Source: an uncultured Pseudomonadota bacterium
Lineage (GTDB): Bacteria; Pseudomonadota; Gammaproteobacteria; Methylococcales; Methylomonadaceae
Assembly (NCBI GenBank): GCA_903876445.1
Contig: CAIQZX010000179.1
Location: 1-46,390 of the forward strand
Direction: 5' to 3'
Length of the DNA stretch: 46,390 nucleotides
Below the pieces are notes generated by a model. The model searched no databases. It had not been told where the DNA came from and saw only the letters and a list, made by a program, of their open reading frames with translations. Position numbers and translations under genes: made by a program. Below, piece by piece: positions 20,547-29,885 of the stretch (its first letter is position 1; the number at the start of each line of letters is the position of its first letter).

Positions 20547-21811
20547 ACTGATTCCTCGCGTAAAACTTGCTCAATCGCGTTTAAAACTTCTGCTGTACTC
20601 GGCAAACCCGAATCGCGTAATTTTTTTAACCGAATTGCTACCACATTGTCTAAACGGTAAGCGTGTCCAGTATGGTCAATACCCGGTGTTCCAACAGGAA
20701 TAAACACGTCGGGTTCTTTTTCAAATGTCATCCCTGAACGCGCCACCACAATGGTTGGCAAACTGGTTTTTGGTGGCTTCGCGCCGGCGTTAAATGAATT
20801 CACCCAAATCAGCGCATCGGCTTCACCGTTGTTTAAAAGTTCGTTTGTTTCAAATAAAAACGGATCGTATTCGGGATAACCTTTTGCAAAACTGACTCGC
20901 GCTGCATAACCCGAAGTCCAACCACAAACTTGATTTGCGGTTTGGTCGCCTTCTTTTCCGCCTAATGGAAAACCTGAACAGCGTGTGGTTTCATTTAAAT
21001 TTTTAATCATTTCGGAAATTGTTTGCACAGTCAATTCAGCGTGCGAATAATTCAATGAGCCTGCTGCCCAAGTAATGACACCGTATTTAGCATTTTTTAA
21101 CTTTTCAGCAATTTCTTTCAAATTAGCAACCGGAATTCCGGCTACATTTTCAGCTTGTATTGGCTGACCCTTCACTAATGCGCGTAAAACTGTAACAACT
21201 TCGGGTAAATTTTCATTTGCACATTCAAAAATTTGCGCGGTTTTACCATTTGGTGACGTTGACGCAACGCCCGATGGTTTTGTGCCTAAATAAATAATGT
21301 CTCGGTTACTGGTGTTTTCTAAAAACATCGCTTCATTCCACAAATATTTTTCAAAAAAACGGGGCGCGAAACCTTCTAAATCTGTGCCAATAATTAACAA
21401 TACATCGCAACGATTTTTGACTTCGGCGAGTGTGGTGTTCATCCAGCCCGAATCTTGTAACGCTAAAATGTTTTTACGAGCATTGTTGAAATTCGCGTTA
21501 TCTACAACTGCGCCAACTCTATCCGCTAATGCTAATAAACCGCGCATTCCATTCACATCTGTCGCACAACCGCCGATTAAAGGAAAATTCGTATTTTTCA
21601 GCAAACTAGCCGCGTGTGAAATCGCTTCGTTTAATCCCACTTCTTTGCCGTTAATTCGTGCTTTCGTTTCGGTAATTTCGTGTTCAAACGCTGGCATATT
21701 TATCGCGCAACCATTTTCGATAACGCTAATTTTTAAACCATCAACTTTAATTGTTAAATCATCCGTACCAACACCACAAAACGGACTGGGAACTTCAAAA
21801 AATTCACTCAT
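20540..21811 (-). CDS. fhcB: Formyltransferase/hydrolase complex subunit B (FmdB/FwdB-like)
   Basis: 423 residues. The ATG at 21811 is preferred to the track's TTG at 21814 because AGAGGGC sits at proper distance. The protein resembles subunit B of formylmethanofuran dehydrogenase, but the N-terminal iron-sulfur cysteines of the archaeal enzyme are mostly gone: the region reads SPFCGVGTDDLT, keeping one Cys only. The segment corresponding to the archaeal tungsten-ligand Cys (near PLIGGCATDVNG) also lacks an obvious equivalent. This fits the established picture that Fhc of methylotrophs is a non-redox transferase/hydrolase and that subunit B has a structural role. It lies 12 bases after the pterin dehydratase gene and overlaps fhcA. 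Confidence 0.93.
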   Translation of the reverse strand: MSEFFEVPSPFCGVGTDDLTIKVDGLKISVIENGCAINMPAFEHEITETKARINGKEVGLNEAISHAASLLKNTNFPLIGGCATDVNGMRGLLALADRVGAVVDNANFNNARKNILALQDSGWMNTTLAEVKNRCDVLLIIGTDLEGFAPRFFEKYLWNEAMFLENTSNRDIIYLGTKPSGVASTSPNGKTAQIFECANENLPEVVTVLRALVKGQPIQAENVAGIPVANLKEIAEKLKNAKYGVITWAAGSLNYSHAELTVQTISEMIKNLNETTRCSGFPLGGKEGDQTANQVCGWTSGYAARVSFAKGYPEYDPFLFETNELLNNGEADALIWVNSFNAGAKPPKTSLPTIVVARSGMTFEKEPDVFIPVGTPGIDHTGHAYRLDNVVAIRLKKLRDSGLPSTAEVLNAIEQVLREESVC

Positions 21812-21823
21812 CAAAACTGCCCT

Positions 21824-22207
21824 CTAGTCTTTTTTAATGTATTTAAAACGTGGATCTTCGGGTGTGCCTTCAAAAATGCCATCCGATTCTGTTGCTGCAT
21901 CCCACATGACAACATCTTCAATTTTCTTCGCTAACGCAAAATCTTTTTCAGTTACGCCTTTTGCGGCGTGTGTGACTAATTTCACAATTACAAACGCATA
22001 AGATACGTTTAAATCTGGATGATGCCACGCTTTTTCGGCTAAATGCCCAATCGTATTAACGACCATTAACGTCGATTTCCAGCCGCTGGTTTTAATTTTT
22101 CGGCGAATCCAGCCATTTTCATAATTCCAATTTGGCAATTCCGCTTCTAAGCGCGTTTGAATTTCAGATTCACTTAACGCGGGGTGGTGGGTTGTTTCTT
22201 CTACCAT
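21824..22207 (-). CDS. Pterin-4a-carbinolamine dehydratase family protein
   Basis: 127 residues from ATG 22207, preceded by GTGGAGAAATTT. The track start at 22390 adds an unrelated N-terminus and is rejected. The family pattern E-x3-H-H-P-x5-Y-x9-H-x8-D is matched in EKAWHHPDLNVSYAFVIVKL followed by VTHAAKGVTEKD. Classical enzymes dehydrate 4a-hydroxytetrahydrobiopterin. The position directly before fhcB-fhcA suggests instead a role tied to the methanopterin-type cofactor, which is an inference from context. In place of the common THDAGG the sequence has THAAKG. It is probably the first gene of a pcd-fhcB-fhcA operon, divergent from epmB. Confidence 0.88.
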   Translation of the reverse strand: MVEETTHHPALSESEIQTRLEAELPNWNYENGWIRRKIKTSGWKSTLMVVNTIGHLAEKAWHHPDLNVSYAFVIVKLVTHAAKGVTEKDFALAKKIEDVVMWDAATESDGIFEGTPEDPRFKYIKKD

Positions 22208-22481
22208 AAATTTCTCCACATTATTTTTGTGAGTGCATTTCATGCTTGCTTTTCGTAAATTTAAAACCGCTTTTATCCCCGACAAATACAAACAAAAGGG
22301 AATTCTACACACTGAAACTAAAAATCGAAAGCAGCTTTCATCAGAAAGAGTGCTATCCCACTCTATCGAAATCAGAGATTCTGGATGCAAAATTTCGCAC
22401 TGTAAGTTAAATCACAGTAAGTTAAAAACTTTAAATGATTTAAAATCATTTTTTACCACTCAATTAGATAAAAAAACCGTC

Positions 22482-23462
22482 ATGACTTTAAATTGGCAAA
22501 CCCAACTTAGCCACGCATTTACTGATGTTCAAACTTTATGCTTATATTTGAACCTTTCAATTGATAATTTAAATCTATCAACAGAGTCAATAAAAAAGTT
22601 TCCGTTGCTTGTTCCGTTGGCGTTTGCCGAACGAATTGAAAAAGGAAATCCGTCTGATCCTTTATTACGTCAAATTTTACCGATTGCTGACGAATTAAAA
22701 AATTACACTGGATTTAGCGATGATCCTGTTGGTGATTTAAATTCGGTAAAACAAACGGGGTTGCTGCATAAATACCACGGACGAGTTTTGCTGATTAACA
22801 CGGGTGCTTGCGCGATTCATTGCCGTTACTGTTTTCGGCGCAATTTTCCTTATGCGGATTTACAGCTTAATAAACAACAAGAAAATGACGTGCTTCAAAC
22901 TATTCAAAACGATGAAAGCATTCAAGAGGTAATTTTAAGCGGCGGTGATCCGCTGATTTTGAATGATGCACGTTTAGCCCGATTATTTGCAGGATTAGAA
23001 GCAATTCCAACATTGAAACGAATTCGAATTCATACTCGATTACCAATTGTGTTACCGGATAGAATAACGGATGAGTTTTTGATGTTAGTAAAAAATAGCA
23101 CAAAAAAAATCGTTATCGTGGTGCATTGTAATCATGCGAATGAAATTGATGATTACGTTGCGTTAGCGTGCGAACGATTAAAATCGGCGGGTGTTACTTT
23201 ACTAAACCAATCGGTATTACTTTTTGGTGTAAATGATAATCTGGAAGCCTTATCTGATTTGAGCAAACGATTATTTGAGATTGACGTGCTACCTTATTAT
23301 TTACATTTTTTGGATAAAGCAAATGGTACGGGGCATTTTCAAGTTTCAAAAGAAGAGGCGTTAGCACTATTGACTGCCTTACAGAATCGGTTATCAGGTT
23401 ATTTAGTACCTAAATTAGTAACAGAACAAGCCGGAGAATTGGCGAAACAACTTGTTTTTTAG
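22482..23462 (+). CDS. epmB: EF-P beta-lysylation radical-SAM protein EpmB
   Basis: Lysine 2,3-aminomutase-like radical SAM enzyme that makes beta-lysine for modification of elongation factor P. The cluster motif CxxxCxxC is seen as CAIHCRYCFRRNFPYA, followed by EVILSGGDPL, RIRIHTRLPIVLPDRIT, VVHCNHANEID, GVTLLNQSVLL and YYLHFLDKANGTGHF. It ends SGYLVPKLVTEQAGE. Starting at ATG 22482 (MTLNWQTQL) gives 326 residues, near the usual 342. The track start at 22233 would add about 80 residues lacking similarity and would extend into the divergent promoter region. No strong ribosome-binding site is visible at either start. efp and epmA are not in the window. Confidence 0.93.
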   Translation: MTLNWQTQLSHAFTDVQTLCLYLNLSIDNLNLSTESIKKFPLLVPLAFAERIEKGNPSDPLLRQILPIADELKNYTGFSDDPVGDLNSVKQTGLLHKYHGRVLLINTGACAIHCRYCFRRNFPYADLQLNKQQENDVLQTIQNDESIQEVILSGGDPLILNDARLARLFAGLEAIPTLKRIRIHTRLPIVLPDRITDEFLMLVKNSTKKIVIVVHCNHANEIDDYVALACERLKSAGVTLLNQSVLLFGVNDNLEALSDLSKRLFEIDVLPYYLHFLDKANGTGHFQVSKEEALALLTALQNRLSGYLVPKLVTEQAGELAKQLVF

Positions 23463-23538
23463 CGATCTTAATCGACATATTTGAATAACAAAATGATGTT
23501 TATTATAAAAAAATTTTCTCCGTGTCGGCAAAACCGTG

Positions 23539-23572
23539 CTGTAATAATCCTGTCATTTTAAATTCTCATAAT
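23539..23572 (+). promoter_or_regulatory. Pho box and -10 of the pst operon
   Basis: CTGTAAT-AATC-CTGTCAT (23539-23556) is a direct repeat of two 7-base half-sites spaced 11 bases apart, matching the PhoB consensus CTGTCAT-N4-CTGTCAC. A -10-like CATAAT (23567-23572) follows 10 bases after the box, which is the geometry of PhoB-activated promoters where the box replaces the -35. pstS starts about 44 bases further on. Confidence 0.82.
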
Positions 23573-23615
23573 AATTCCAAATAAAACTTTTACTTTTTAT
23601 ATTCGAGACTTAACC

Positions 23616-24596
23616 ATGAAAAACATTTTCAAAAACAAACTGTTAATCGCTGCTATGGGTTTATCAGCAAGTTTAGTCAGCGTAAGTGCAAACGCTGTAC
23701 AGACGGTTGATGCAACTATTCCTACTTACGAAAAAGCAAGCGGTGTGGCAGGAAATTTGTCTAGCGTAGGTTCTGATACCTTGGCAAATTTAATGACTCT
23801 ATGGGCGGAAGAATTTAATCGCGTTTATCCAAACGTTAACATTCAAATCCAAGCAGCGGGTTCTTCAACTGCGCCACCAGCCTTAACAGAAGGCACGTCA
23901 AATTTAGGACCAATGAGTCGTGAAATGAAAGACGACGAATTAGAAGCCTTTGAAAGTAAATATGGTTACAAACCTACCGCAATTCCTGTTGCTGTCGATG
24001 CTTTGGCGGTGATGGTTAATAAAGACAACCCAATTAAAGGTTTAACAATTGAACAAGTTGATGCCATTTTTTCTAGCACATTGAAATGTGGCGGCGCACA
24101 AGAAATTACTAATTGGGGTGAAGCCGGCGTTGCCGCTTGGGCAGCAAAACCGATTCAATTATATGGTCGTAACTCGGTTTCAGGTACTTACGGTTATTTC
24201 AAAGATCACGCACTTTGCAAAGGCGATTTTAAAAGTAACGTAAACGAACAACCTGGTTCTGCGTCAGTAGTTCAATCGGTAACATCATCGGTGAACGGCA
24301 TTGGTTACTCAGGCATGGGTTATACAACGTCTGGCGTAAAAATGGTTCCGTTGGCAAAAAAAGGTTCAACAACTTTTGTCGAAGCTACACCAGCTAATGC
24401 AGTTAATGGTACTTATCCTTTGACACGTTATTTGTATGTTTATGTAAACAAAAAACCAAATCAACCTTTAGCTCCATTAGAAAATGAATTCATGAAAATG
24501 GTTCTTTCTAAAACCGGTCAACAAGTTGTCATCAAAGATGGTTATATTCCATTGCCTGCAAAAGTTGTAGAAAAAGTTTTAACTACCTTAAAGTAG
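23616..24596 (+). CDS. pstS: Phosphate ABC transporter substrate-binding protein PstS
   Basis: 326-residue periplasmic protein with a clear signal peptide ([20 protein letters not shown]...SANA, about 27 residues). The binding-protein fold shows [53 protein letters not shown] and [13 protein letters not shown], typical of the PstS/SphX-like group and not the short E. coli type. It is the first gene of the phosphate operon and lies directly behind a Pho box, so it should be induced by phosphate starvation through PhoB. Confidence 0.95.
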   Translation: MKNIFKNKLLIAAMGLSASLVSVSANAVQTVDATIPTYEKASGVAGNLSSVGSDTLANLMTLWAEEFNRVYPNVNIQIQAAGSSTAPPALTEGTSNLGPMSREMKDDELEAFESKYGYKPTAIPVAVDALAVMVNKDNPIKGLTIEQVDAIFSSTLKCGGAQEITNWGEAGVAAWAAKPIQLYGRNSVSGTYGYFKDHALCKGDFKSNVNEQPGSASVVQSVTSSVNGIGYSGMGYTTSGVKMVPLAKKGSTTFVEATPANAVNGTYPLTRYLYVYVNKKPNQPLAPLENEFMKMVLSKTGQQVVIKDGYIPLPAKVVEKVLTTLK

Positions 24597-24600
24597 TAAA

Positions 24601-24673
24601 TTAAGGCGCAACACTCGAAGGCGTGAGGAGCGACGAATTTTATAATTCGCCTGCACCTTGCGCCTTTTAACTT
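24601..24673 (+). terminator. Intercistronic stem-loop between pstS and pstC
   Basis: AAGGCGCAA and TTGCGCCTTTT form an outer stem, with an inner hairpin CGAATT-TTAT-AATTCG. It lies in the 103-base gap after pstS. A short T run follows the outer stem. It is likely a partial attenuator or mRNA-stabilising structure that keeps binding-protein expression above permease expression, as is common for ABC operons; that role is inferred. Confidence 0.6.
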
Positions 24674-24699
24674 GAACCTTCTTTAATTCAAAAGAATTT

Positions 24700-26976
24700 A
24701 TGTCTGAACTAAACAATTCGAAGTCGCAATCATCGCTCAATACAGCGACTACTTCGCATCACGAAAAATGGCGATTACTTAAAGATGCAATTATGCGTCG
24801 CGCCGTCACGGTGGGCGGGTTAAGTATCATTTTTGCGATTGTAGTCATTTTCTTTTATTTGCTCTACGTCGTGTATCCGATTTTTTTATCGGCGAGTGCA
24901 GAATCTGTTGCTCAATACCCCATTCCAGAAGAAAGCGCGGGGAAAACACTGTTTTTGAATATCGAAGAGCAAAATGAAATTGCTGCTCGCTTTACAGATA
25001 CAGGACAGGTTATTTTCTTCGAAGCAAAAACAGGAAAAACACTCGTTCAAAAAACGGTTGCATTACCTGAAGGAGCAACGATTACCAGTGTTGCTTTAGC
25101 CAGTCCCGTCAGCGAAGGAGCCGTGATTTACGGTTTATCAAACGGACAAGCCGTTATCGTAAAACAGCAATTCAAGGTTAGTTTTAATGGTAATAAACGT
25201 GAAATTATCGCATCAATCAAATATCCACTTGGCGAAACGCCTTTAGTTATTGATGATACAGGTGCCGCATTAGAAAAAATTGCTTTCAAAGTCGCTGACG
25301 GTGCTGCAACAATTGTGGCGAAAACAGCAAACAAAATTCGTTTAACCAGCATTGAGAAAGAACAATCTTTGTTTTCTGATGAAGCGAGTTTAACTCGCAC
25401 CGATTCATTTTTAGATATGCCGGGTGGCAATATCACTGATATTTTAGTTGATAAAGAAGACCGGAATTTATTTTTAGTTAGTGATGACGGTAGTTTAAGT
25501 TTTATCGACATTAGCAAAAAATCGGCTCCCGAAATTAAACAACATTTAAACGTGGTTGAAGCCGGTCAAAAAATTACCAGTTTGACATTTTTAAATGGTG
25601 ACTTATCAATCATGATTGGTGATTCAAGCGGTTTAGTGGCTCAATGGAGTTTAGTTAAAGACGCGCTAAACAAACCGGCATTTCAACGAATTCGTGCTTT
25701 CAAGGTATCCGATAAAGCAGTAATTGCGATTAACGCGGAACAGCGACGTAAAGGTTTTGTGACCGTTGATGCTGATGGAAAAATGGGTATTTATCATTCA
25801 ACAGCAGAACGTGAGTTAATTAAAGAAAAAATTAGCACTGCTGCACCACTAGCGACAATTTTATCGCCTCGCGCTAACGCACTTTTGTTTGAAAATGCAG
25901 ATGGAAAAATTCATTTTTGGAAAGTAGATAACGAACATCCTGAAGTATCGATTAAATCAATGTGGCAAAAAGTATGGTACGAAAGCTATCCCAAACCGGC
26001 TTATATTTGGCAATCTTCTTCAGCAAGTAATGATTTTGAACCCAAGTACAGCTTGACACCTTTAGTTTTTGGAACATTGAAAGCCGCTTTTTATGCGATG
26101 TTAGTTGCCGTTCCTTTATCATTGATGGGAGCGATTTATACCGCGTATTTTATGGCACCACAAATGCGAATTTACGTTAAACCTGCGATTGAAATTATGG
26201 GTGCGTTACCGACAGTAATTTTAGGATTTTTGGCCGGCTTATGGCTTGCGCCATTTATTGAAGAGCATTTAGCGGGATTGTTTGCAATGCTTATGATTAT
26301 GCCGGTTGGCGTGATGTTATTTGCATTTAGTTTGCAATTTTTACCTGAAAATGTGCGTCAAAAAATTCCTGATGGCTGGGATGCGGCAATGCTGATCCCG
26401 GTAATTTTAGTCACCGGTTGGTTTGCATTCTCGATTAGTGTCCCATTAGAAACGGCGATGTTTGGTGGAACCTTACGCGACTGGTTTAAAAATGAATTAG
26501 GCATTGGTTACGATCAACGAAATGCTTTAGTTGTTGGGATTGCAATGGGATTTGCTGTCGTACCAACCATTTTCTCAATCGCAGAAGATGCTATTTTCAG
26601 TGTGCCGAAACATTTAACAACAGGTTCATTAGCATTAGGCGCAACACCTTGGCAAACGATGGCACGAGTGGTTTTATTGACGGCCAGCCCAGGTATTTTC
26701 TCTGCCATGATGATTGGTTTTGGTCGTGCAGTCGGTGAAACGATGATTGTACTTATGGCAACAGGAAATACGCCCGTGATGGATTTGAGTGTTTTCCAAG
26801 GTTTGCGGACATTAGCGGCGAATATCGCAGTTGAAATGCCAGAATCTGAAGTTGATAGTACACATTATCGCGTATTATTTTTAGCGGCATTGGTGCTATT
26901 TTTGTTCACATTTGTGTTCAATACGTTGGCTGAAGTAGTACGTCAACGATTACGCGAAAAATATAGCTCGTTATAG
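24700..26976 (+). CDS. pstC: Phosphate ABC transporter permease PstC (long form)
   Basis: 758 residues, about twice the size of E. coli PstC. An N-terminal transmembrane helix (about 35-65) is followed by a large periplasmic domain of about 380 residues with beta-propeller-like repeats, then the permease domain starting near residue 455 with several membrane helices and the coupling segment SLALGATPWQTMARVVL. It ends in LAEVVRQRLREKYSSL. Long PstC proteins of this kind occur in many gammaproteobacteria. The extra periplasmic domain has no assigned function here. The stop is 12 bases before the pstA start. Confidence 0.93.
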   Translation: MSELNNSKSQSSLNTATTSHHEKWRLLKDAIMRRAVTVGGLSIIFAIVVIFFYLLYVVYPIFLSASAESVAQYPIPEESAGKTLFLNIEEQNEIAARFTDTGQVIFFEAKTGKTLVQKTVALPEGATITSVALASPVSEGAVIYGLSNGQAVIVKQQFKVSFNGNKREIIASIKYPLGETPLVIDDTGAALEKIAFKVADGAATIVAKTANKIRLTSIEKEQSLFSDEASLTRTDSFLDMPGGNITDILVDKEDRNLFLVSDDGSLSFIDISKKSAPEIKQHLNVVEAGQKITSLTFLNGDLSIMIGDSSGLVAQWSLVKDALNKPAFQRIRAFKVSDKAVIAINAEQRRKGFVTVDADGKMGIYHSTAERELIKEKISTAAPLATILSPRANALLFENADGKIHFWKVDNEHPEVSIKSMWQKVWYESYPKPAYIWQSSSASNDFEPKYSLTPLVFGTLKAAFYAMLVAVPLSLMGAIYTAYFMAPQMRIYVKPAIEIMGALPTVILGFLAGLWLAPFIEEHLAGLFAMLMIMPVGVMLFAFSLQFLPENVRQKIPDGWDAAMLIPVILVTGWFAFSISVPLETAMFGGTLRDWFKNELGIGYDQRNALVVGIAMGFAVVPTIFSIAEDAIFSVPKHLTTGSLALGATPWQTMARVVLLTASPGIFSAMMIGFGRAVGETMIVLMATGNTPVMDLSVFQGLRTLAANIAVEMPESEVDSTHYRVLFLAALVLFLFTFVFNTLAEVVRQRLREKYSSL

Positions 26977-26988
26977 AAGGTGAACGAA

Positions 26989-28644
26989 ATGATGAAAACT
27001 TGGTTTAAAAGCGGTAGTCCGTGGATTTGGTTAAATGCCGCCGCAGTGAGTACCTGTTTAATAATGGTAGTTGGTGTTCTAGGCTTAATTGTCGCACGAG
27101 GAGTTGGTCATTTTTGGGCATCCCCAATTGTGTCAATGAGTTATCAAGAAGACGATGGTCAAATTAAAACCATTATCGGTGAACACGTTGATACAACGGT
27201 TACACCAGCGGCGATGGCGAAATCGACCGGCTTTAAAATGGCAGCCAATGAAGATGTTTTGATTCAGTATTTAATTAAAACCGGGAATCGTGATTTAACC
27301 GGTTCAGATTTTCGCTGGATTCAAGAACGCAACGTCAAATCACAAGCAGAACCCGCTGATTTGATTGTTGTCGAACGTCGTGAATGGGGTAATTTTTACG
27401 GAAAACTGACGGCCGTTAAAGAAAATGACAAAGTCATTGCCGAAGGTGAAAAAGCATGGGATGTTTTGCAAGATCGTCTAAAAATAGCGTTGGATTTGCA
27501 TGAACAAATTGCCCATTTAGAGAAAAAAGAAATCGGTGCAATAAACTATGCGTTAGAACAATTACGTTTAGAACAACGTGGCTTGGAACTTAAAAATAAG
27601 TGGTCGGCTGAAACGGCAACAGAATTTGCAAACAGAAAAGCCGCTTATGATGTTAATTACAAAAAATATCAAACTGAACTGGCTGATTTGTATCAAAAAG
27701 TTCGCCGTGATAGTTTGATTGCCACAACAGAAAGTGGTGACGAACTCGCTATTCCATTATCAAAAGTCGTCGATATTTTTCAACCCAATAAAATGGGATT
27801 GTTTGCAAAAGTTGGACACTATGTTGAAAAGTTGAGCGAATTTTTAAGTGAAGACCCACGCGAAGCGAATACGGAAGGCGGTATTTTTCCTGCCATTTTC
27901 GGCACAATTATGATGGTAATCATGATGTCAATTATCGTGACACCATTTGGTGTGATTGCGGCAGTTTATTTGCGCGAATATGCTAAACAAGGTTTCACAA
28001 CCCGTTTAATTCGGATTGCGGTAAATAATTTGGCAGGTGTTCCATCGATTGTTTATGGCGTGTTTGGTTTAGGCTTTTTCGTTTATATTTTAGGTGGTAG
28101 CATTGATTCAATCTTTTTCCCTGAAGCCGCCCCCGCGCCAGTTTATGGCACACCAGGTTTGCTTTGGGCTTCGATTACACTTGCACTTTTGACCTTGCCG
28201 GTTGTGATTGTTTCGACAGAAGAAGGTTTAGCGCGTGTGCCAAAAGCGATTCGTGAAGGCAGTTTAGCGTTAGGCGCGACAAAAATTGAAACGCTTTGGA
28301 AAACCGTTTTGCCAATGGCAAGTCCTGCAATGATGACGGGTTTGATTTTAGCTGTTGCTAGAGCGGCTGGGGAAGTAGCTCCTTTAATGTTAGTCGGCGT
28401 GGTAAAACTTGCTCCAACATTACCGCTCGATGGCAATTACCCCTTTTTGCATTTAGACCGTAAATTTATGCACTTGGGTTTTCATATTTACGATGTTGGT
28501 TTTCAAAGTCCAAACGTTGAAGCCGCTCGTCCATTAGTTTACGCGACCTCATTATTATTAGTCTTGGTTATTATTGGCTTGAATTTAGCGGCTATTCTTA
28601 TTCGTAATCACTTGCGCGAAAAATACCGCGCGTTAGAAGGTTAA
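26989..28644 (+). CDS. pstA: Phosphate ABC transporter permease PstA (long form)
   Basis: ATG 26989 is preferred to the track's GTG at 26980 because AGAAGGTG then acts as the ribosome-binding site; this gives 551 residues. After one N-terminal membrane helix there is a large extracytoplasmic insert containing a Gln/Glu/Lys-rich helical stretch (about 150-230), then the permease domain with [36 protein letters not shown] and [15 protein letters not shown]. coli PstA has only 296 residues, so, like PstC, this is the enlarged version. It is tightly packed between pstC and pstB. Confidence 0.93.
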   Translation: MMKTWFKSGSPWIWLNAAAVSTCLIMVVGVLGLIVARGVGHFWASPIVSMSYQEDDGQIKTIIGEHVDTTVTPAAMAKSTGFKMAANEDVLIQYLIKTGNRDLTGSDFRWIQERNVKSQAEPADLIVVERREWGNFYGKLTAVKENDKVIAEGEKAWDVLQDRLKIALDLHEQIAHLEKKEIGAINYALEQLRLEQRGLELKNKWSAETATEFANRKAAYDVNYKKYQTELADLYQKVRRDSLIATTESGDELAIPLSKVVDIFQPNKMGLFAKVGHYVEKLSEFLSEDPREANTEGGIFPAIFGTIMMVIMMSIIVTPFGVIAAVYLREYAKQGFTTRLIRIAVNNLAGVPSIVYGVFGLGFFVYILGGSIDSIFFPEAAPAPVYGTPGLLWASITLALLTLPVVIVSTEEGLARVPKAIREGSLALGATKIETLWKTVLPMASPAMMTGLILAVARAAGEVAPLMLVGVVKLAPTLPLDGNYPFLHLDRKFMHLGFHIYDVGFQSPNVEAARPLVYATSLLLVLVIIGLNLAAILIRNHLREKYRALEG

Positions 28645-28648
28645 AATT

Positions 28649-29482
28649 ATGTCAACATCAGAAACACGCTCGCACAGTTTTGACGCGAGTTCTATTTTAC
28701 GCAGTACCCACGATCATAACGTGCCAGTTGAACCGTGTTTGAGAGTTGAAAATCTCAATTTGTATTACGGCAAAAAACAAGCCTTGTTTGGCATTAACAT
28801 GGAAATGCCGAAGAAAAAAGTGACGGCTTTTATTGGTCCGTCAGGTTGTGGTAAATCAACGTTATTACGCTGCATTAACCGAATGAATGATTTAGTCGAT
28901 AATGTTACGATTGACGGGAAAATTTTATTACATGATGATAACATTTTCGATAAATCCGTGAATGTTGCTGCCTTACGTCGGCGTGTTGGAATGGTATTTC
29001 AAAAGCCAAATCCGTTTCCAAAATCGATTTTTGAAAACGTGACGTATGGATTGCGAATTCAAGGCATTAACGACAAACGTGTTTTAGAAGAAACGGTTGA
29101 AAACTCGTTACGCGGTGCGGCATTGTGGGATGAAGTAAAAGATCGTCTCAACGATAACGCCCTCGGTTTATCCGGTGGTCAACAACAACGCTTAGTGATT
29201 GCTCGCGCTATTGCAATTTCACCGGAAGTCTTGTTGCTCGACGAACCGGCTTCAGCGTTAGACCCTATTTCGACCTTAAAAATCGAAGAGTTAATTAACG
29301 AACTCAAAGAAAAATTTACCATTGTTATCGTTACGCATAATATGCAACAAGCGGCACGAGTTTCAGACTACACGGCATTTATGTATATGGGGGAATTGAT
29401 TGAGATTGGCGCAACTAGCCAACTTTTTACAAAACCATCAAAAAAACAAACCGAAGACTACATTACTGGTCGTTACGGCTAA
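28649..29482 (+). CDS. pstB: Phosphate ABC transporter ATP-binding protein PstB
   Basis: 277-residue ATPase powering the PstCA channel. Walker [21 protein letters not shown]-loop [20 protein letters not shown], signature [16 protein letters not shown], Walker [14 protein letters not shown] and the switch His in [17 protein letters not shown] are all intact. The C-terminus is [13 protein letters not shown], as in other PstB proteins. ATG 28649 follows pstA by 4 bases behind AGAAGG. Confidence 0.97.
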   Translation: MSTSETRSHSFDASSILRSTHDHNVPVEPCLRVENLNLYYGKKQALFGINMEMPKKKVTAFIGPSGCGKSTLLRCINRMNDLVDNVTIDGKILLHDDNIFDKSVNVAALRRRVGMVFQKPNPFPKSIFENVTYGLRIQGINDKRVLEETVENSLRGAALWDEVKDRLNDNALGLSGGQQQRLVIARAIAISPEVLLLDEPASALDPISTLKIEELINELKEKFTIVIVTHNMQQAARVSDYTAFMYMGELIEIGATSQLFTKPSKKQTEDYITGRYG

Positions 29483-29500
29483 AAATCAGGAGAGACATTT

Positions 29501-29869
29501 ATGGATAATTTCCATTCGGAACATCACATTTCAAGCCGATTCGATAAAGACTTGGAATCTATTCACACAAAAATCATCGCAATGGGTGGTTTAGTTGAAC
29601 AACAACTTTCGCTTGCCATTAAAGCCTTTACAACGTGCAATATTGAAATGGCGGAACAAGTGTTAAGGCAAGACAATTTAATTGATGAATATGAATCAAT
29701 TATTGATACTGAATGTGTGAATACAATTGCTTTGCGTCAACCTACAGGCTCAGATTTAAGTTTGTTAATCGACATCATTAAAGTTACAAGTGAATTGGAA
29801 GGTATTGCTGCAAAAGCCGAAGGCATTGCCGATATTACGATTCAATTGAATCAGGCTAGACCTGTATAA
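29501..29869 (+). CDS. Half-length PhoU-like protein (single three-helix bundle)
   Basis: 122 residues that align with the first half of the neighbouring full PhoU (HHISSRFDKDLESIHTKIIAMGGLVEQQL...), with a good ribosome-binding site (CAGGAGAGACATTT). The frame closes at TAA shortly after where the first bundle ends, and the second bundle is missing. The metal-binding ExxxD motif of PhoU (ERIGD in the neighbour) reads EGIAA here, so the Asp and probably metal binding are lost. It is either a decaying duplicate or a trimmed regulatory partner. It sits between pstB and phoU with short spacers (18 and 16 bases) and must be co-transcribed. Confidence 0.8.
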   Translation: MDNFHSEHHISSRFDKDLESIHTKIIAMGGLVEQQLSLAIKAFTTCNIEMAEQVLRQDNLIDEYESIIDTECVNTIALRQPTGSDLSLLIDIIKVTSELEGIAAKAEGIADITIQLNQARPV

Positions 29870-29885
29870 ATCGAGGGTTGTAAAA

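Noticed and set aside
22233-22481. Long N-terminal extension of EpmB
   Set aside because: The added ~80 residues lack similarity to EpmB and fall in the divergent promoter region.
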